DNA of 64,000 bases from Berberis thunbergii (lineage: Eukaryota; Streptophyta; Magnoliopsida; Ranunculales; Berberidaceae): the NCBI GenBank assembly GCA_003290165.1, contig QNQO01000198.1, positions 744,001-808,000 on the forward strand, in the 5' to 3' direction. The notes under the pieces are model-generated. The model searched no databases. It was not told the origin of the DNA and worked only from the letters and a program-made list of their open reading frames with translations. The position numbers and the translations under genes are program-made. This document shows, piece by piece, positions 61,985 to 64,000 of the stretch (the stretch's first letter is position 1; each line of letters starts with the position of its first letter).

Positions 61985-62548
61985 ATGGCGGAATCTGGTT
62001 GCATTTGTCGAGAAGATCAAGGCAATATAAGAGGACACGTCGATGCTCGGATTGCCTCTTTAAAGAAGCAAATGGAGAAATTAAGCACAACGATTACCAG
62101 GTTGGTGGAAGTATCAATAAGTAAAGCTCAAGAGACCACTCAAGATCCAAACATGGTGACCTAAAAAATTGCAAATTCTTTACAAAGAGGTCGTAGCATA
62201 CCAAATAAAGCTGATTTTAGTACCAGTGAGGAAGATTCTGCTGGAGTAGATGAGGAATACAATGAGGAGAGTGATGCAAGTTCCAGTAACGACGAGGCAC
62301 CAATGTACAAAGGTCAATTTATAGATTATATGGAGGGTCTTCATATTGATGTGAAGATAGACATCTCAACATATGATGGTGCTATCAATGTAGAGAAGCT
62401 GAATAATTGGATTGATCAGTTGGAGACTTATTATACAATCTATCAATATAATAATCGCAAAAGATCAACTTTTTGGTGTTAAATTGACCAAACATGTTAC
62501 ATAGTAGAAGGCATATCGAAGAGGAAACGACATTTCAACTTTGACGTT
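61985..62548 (+). pseudogene. Ty3/gypsy gag, N-terminal part, cut by an LTR insertion
   Basis: An ATG at 61,985 opens MAESGCICREDQGNIRGHVD. A stop sits at codon 60 (62,162). In the same frame follow VKIDISTYDGAINVEKLNNW and IDQLETYYTIYQYNN, the start of the capsid domain in plant gypsy gag (IDVPEYDG-type). A second stop (62,480) and a frameshift follow, after which WWKAYRRG-like codons are readable. The match ends where the LTR begins at 62,549. It was therefore broken both by point changes and by insertion. Confidence 0.8.
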
Positions 62549-63229
62549 TGATGTAGTCGATTTCTACTCTCCTCCCTCACTGCTTACCTAGACCAGCACA
62601 AGTAGCAAATGTCAGCCAAGAACCATCGTGTGGTTGCCGATGTCACTCCAATGCTTAAGTTAGATAATGCTTAGGAGATGCTTAAAACTGTAAACTGGGA
62701 TTATATTGTGTACCTCTAGTTCATCAACCTTATCTCCATTTTATAGAGTAGGAGTCCTTGTTAAGTTAGGCCTTTGGTGGCGTAGGTTAGGGAAAGAGAT
62801 CTTGCTATGGAGATCATTTCCTAATTAGGAGCTGTCTATGTGGAATAGTTTCCCTACACAACTTGTGTTCCTAGATCTACGGGTGATGTTTCCCTTTCTG
62901 AGTGTTGTCGATGCAAGAAAGTTCCCTTGCCCGACTTATACTCTAATATGTTTCCTAGTCGGATCCAATGTGTTTTGCTGACATGCTTGTCTTGGGTAGA
63001 TCTTTCAGATACTAGCCTTAGAGGTCTTACGAGTATTAAACCTAACCACGTGATGCGTGGGTTTACTGGCTCATTGCAACTCGGATTCGACTGTCTAGAT
63101 CCTGCCAATAATGGGCTTAGTGTTGTTTGGGCCTCACTGGATTGAATATGCAATCGACTTGGTTCATTCTGTTGACAAGATTATCATGACACGTGTACAG
63201 TTCTAATTAGAGGACGATTTGATGTATCA
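62549..63229 (-). repeat. 3' LTR of a second Tat-like gypsy element
   Basis: In minus orientation it starts TGATACATCAAATCG and ends CTACATCA (681 bp). It shares the U3 phrases with the LTR at 10,960 (acacgtgt(c)atgat, acgccaccaaaggc) and a TATA box ctctataaaatgg near 62,745. The sequence before its start (gcggggagtagctga) equals the PPT at 35,990. The rest of the element lies to the right, beyond the window. Confidence 0.85.
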
Positions 63230-64000
63230 TCAGCTACTCCCCGCGAATTAGTGGGTCGTCTTATCGGTTCACTAGGTAAATTCATGAAGCAGCTGTGCAG
63301 TCACGATGATTGAGTCTGAGTAATTTACTCAAGCGGCGAATTGCATTAATTGAGCGTGTGCCAGCTTGAATGCAAGTATGGCGGGAGTTTAGTTTTCTAT
63401 ATAAATCTTCTGTCTGTGGAGTATACCTCCTTTACTTCTTTGATCTTAATGATTTTGCTTTGTTGTATTGTCCGTTGTGCTTTTGACTTTGCATAACCTT
63501 CGTATTCGAAAGCTTGCACTTTTTCTCATGGCAGGCTAGGATCATCTTTCTTATGAATTTTTGCCAAGGGCCATAAGTTTTGTGAAGAGAGGTTGCTCTC
63601 TGAATATGATATGGAAGTCCTTTATAAGACGTATGGGATTCTTGATGATCCGGTGCTCTGCATTCTAGACATCAATCTGACGCCATTGTACCCTCCTGAG
63701 GGTTTGTCTATCTTCACCGAGGTATGCTTCCATCGGATGTTCAATTTTTTGTTATCAAGCAAATGTGGGAGTTCCTGGCGTGCCTCGACTTGCACCCGTT
63801 CAACTTGTGTAGAATGGGTATATGAATATGATTGCCATTCTGATTAAAGCTAAGAATGCTGGTGTCCGAGTGTCTTCGAGGGCGATGCAATTTCTTATTT
63901 CTTCTCAGATAAATGAGCACATTGTGTGTGTGCTGACATTGCCAGACTACTTTGGCAAATTGCCTAATGATTTTAAATCAAGGCAGAAGTTATGTTTTAT
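63230..64000 (+). pseudogene. Antisense ORF of the second Tat-like element
   Basis: The element runs on the minus strand, so this plus-strand frame is antisense to its gag-pol. It begins MAG then a stop at 63,530. It is open from 63,593 (LSEYDMEVLYKTYGILDD, then PPEGLSIFTEVCFHRMF). After a frameshift near 63,750 it continues KQMWEFLACLDLHPFNLCRM and ILIKAKNAGVRV. This order (FTxxxF, then the L.LHP.Q/NL piece) is typical of the plant retroelement-associated protein that often lies near such elements. Its function is unknown. Confidence 0.7.

Overview
This window looks like a repeat-rich stretch of a flowering-plant, probably eudicot, nuclear genome. It is AT-rich and has no long intact genes. 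The protein-coding traces are plant transposon proteins or intron-split fragments of ordinary plant genes (Pti1-like kinase, ATP-citrate lyase B, SART-1/DOT2, an LRR receptor kinase). I found no complete host gene, tRNA, rRNA or CRISPR array. Nearly all of the window is layered mobile elements.

Layout. 1-360 is a minus-strand LTR scrap of a Ty3/gypsy family. About 1,830-3,020 looks like another LTR remnant, split by a MITE at 2,213-2,547. About 3,750-10,470 is a Mutator-like element (MULE) with a decayed mudrA-type transposase on the minus strand. Directly upstream of the transposase is the 5' end of a Pti1-like kinase gene in the same direction. 10,960-36,432 is one Ty3/gypsy element of Tat-lineage type. 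It holds a 5' LTR, PBS, gag, protease, RT/RNase H, second RNase H, integrase, 183-bp tandem repeats, an antisense ORF, a PPT and a truncated 3' LTR. Other elements inserted into it: a hAT-type element (13,407-14,484, 8-bp TSD), an LTR-like block (about 14,563-16,312), and a 12.35-kb CACTA element (21,676-34,025, TSD TCG).

The CACTA element is the most striking object. It has no transposase that I recognise. It carries exon/intron fragments of at least three identifiable host genes plus exons of one I cannot name, all on the minus strand: an LRR receptor kinase, SART-1, the unnamed gene and ATP-citrate lyase subunit B. A 5'-truncated LINE (30,648-31,540, 13-bp TSD) and a MITE later landed inside the LRR kinase fragment.

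37,266-47,715 is a minus-strand LTR array: LTR, about 0.3 kb, LTR, about 0.3 kb, LTR. The LTRs are about 3.7 kb and the whole array is bounded by a CAAAG target duplication. 49,195-53,980 is a decayed Ty1/copia element with both LTRs. Beyond it lie a 123-bp near-perfect hairpin, a second hAT copy, a Tourist-like MITE, another inverted-repeat element, and a 762-bp tandem duplication. The window ends with a broken gypsy gag (61,985 onward) that is cut by the LTR of a second Tat-like element on the minus strand (62,549 to the window end).

Nothing here acts as a pathway. The connecting theme is insertion history and capture of host gene pieces. All family calls come from reading translated motifs and repeat termini by eye; no search was run.
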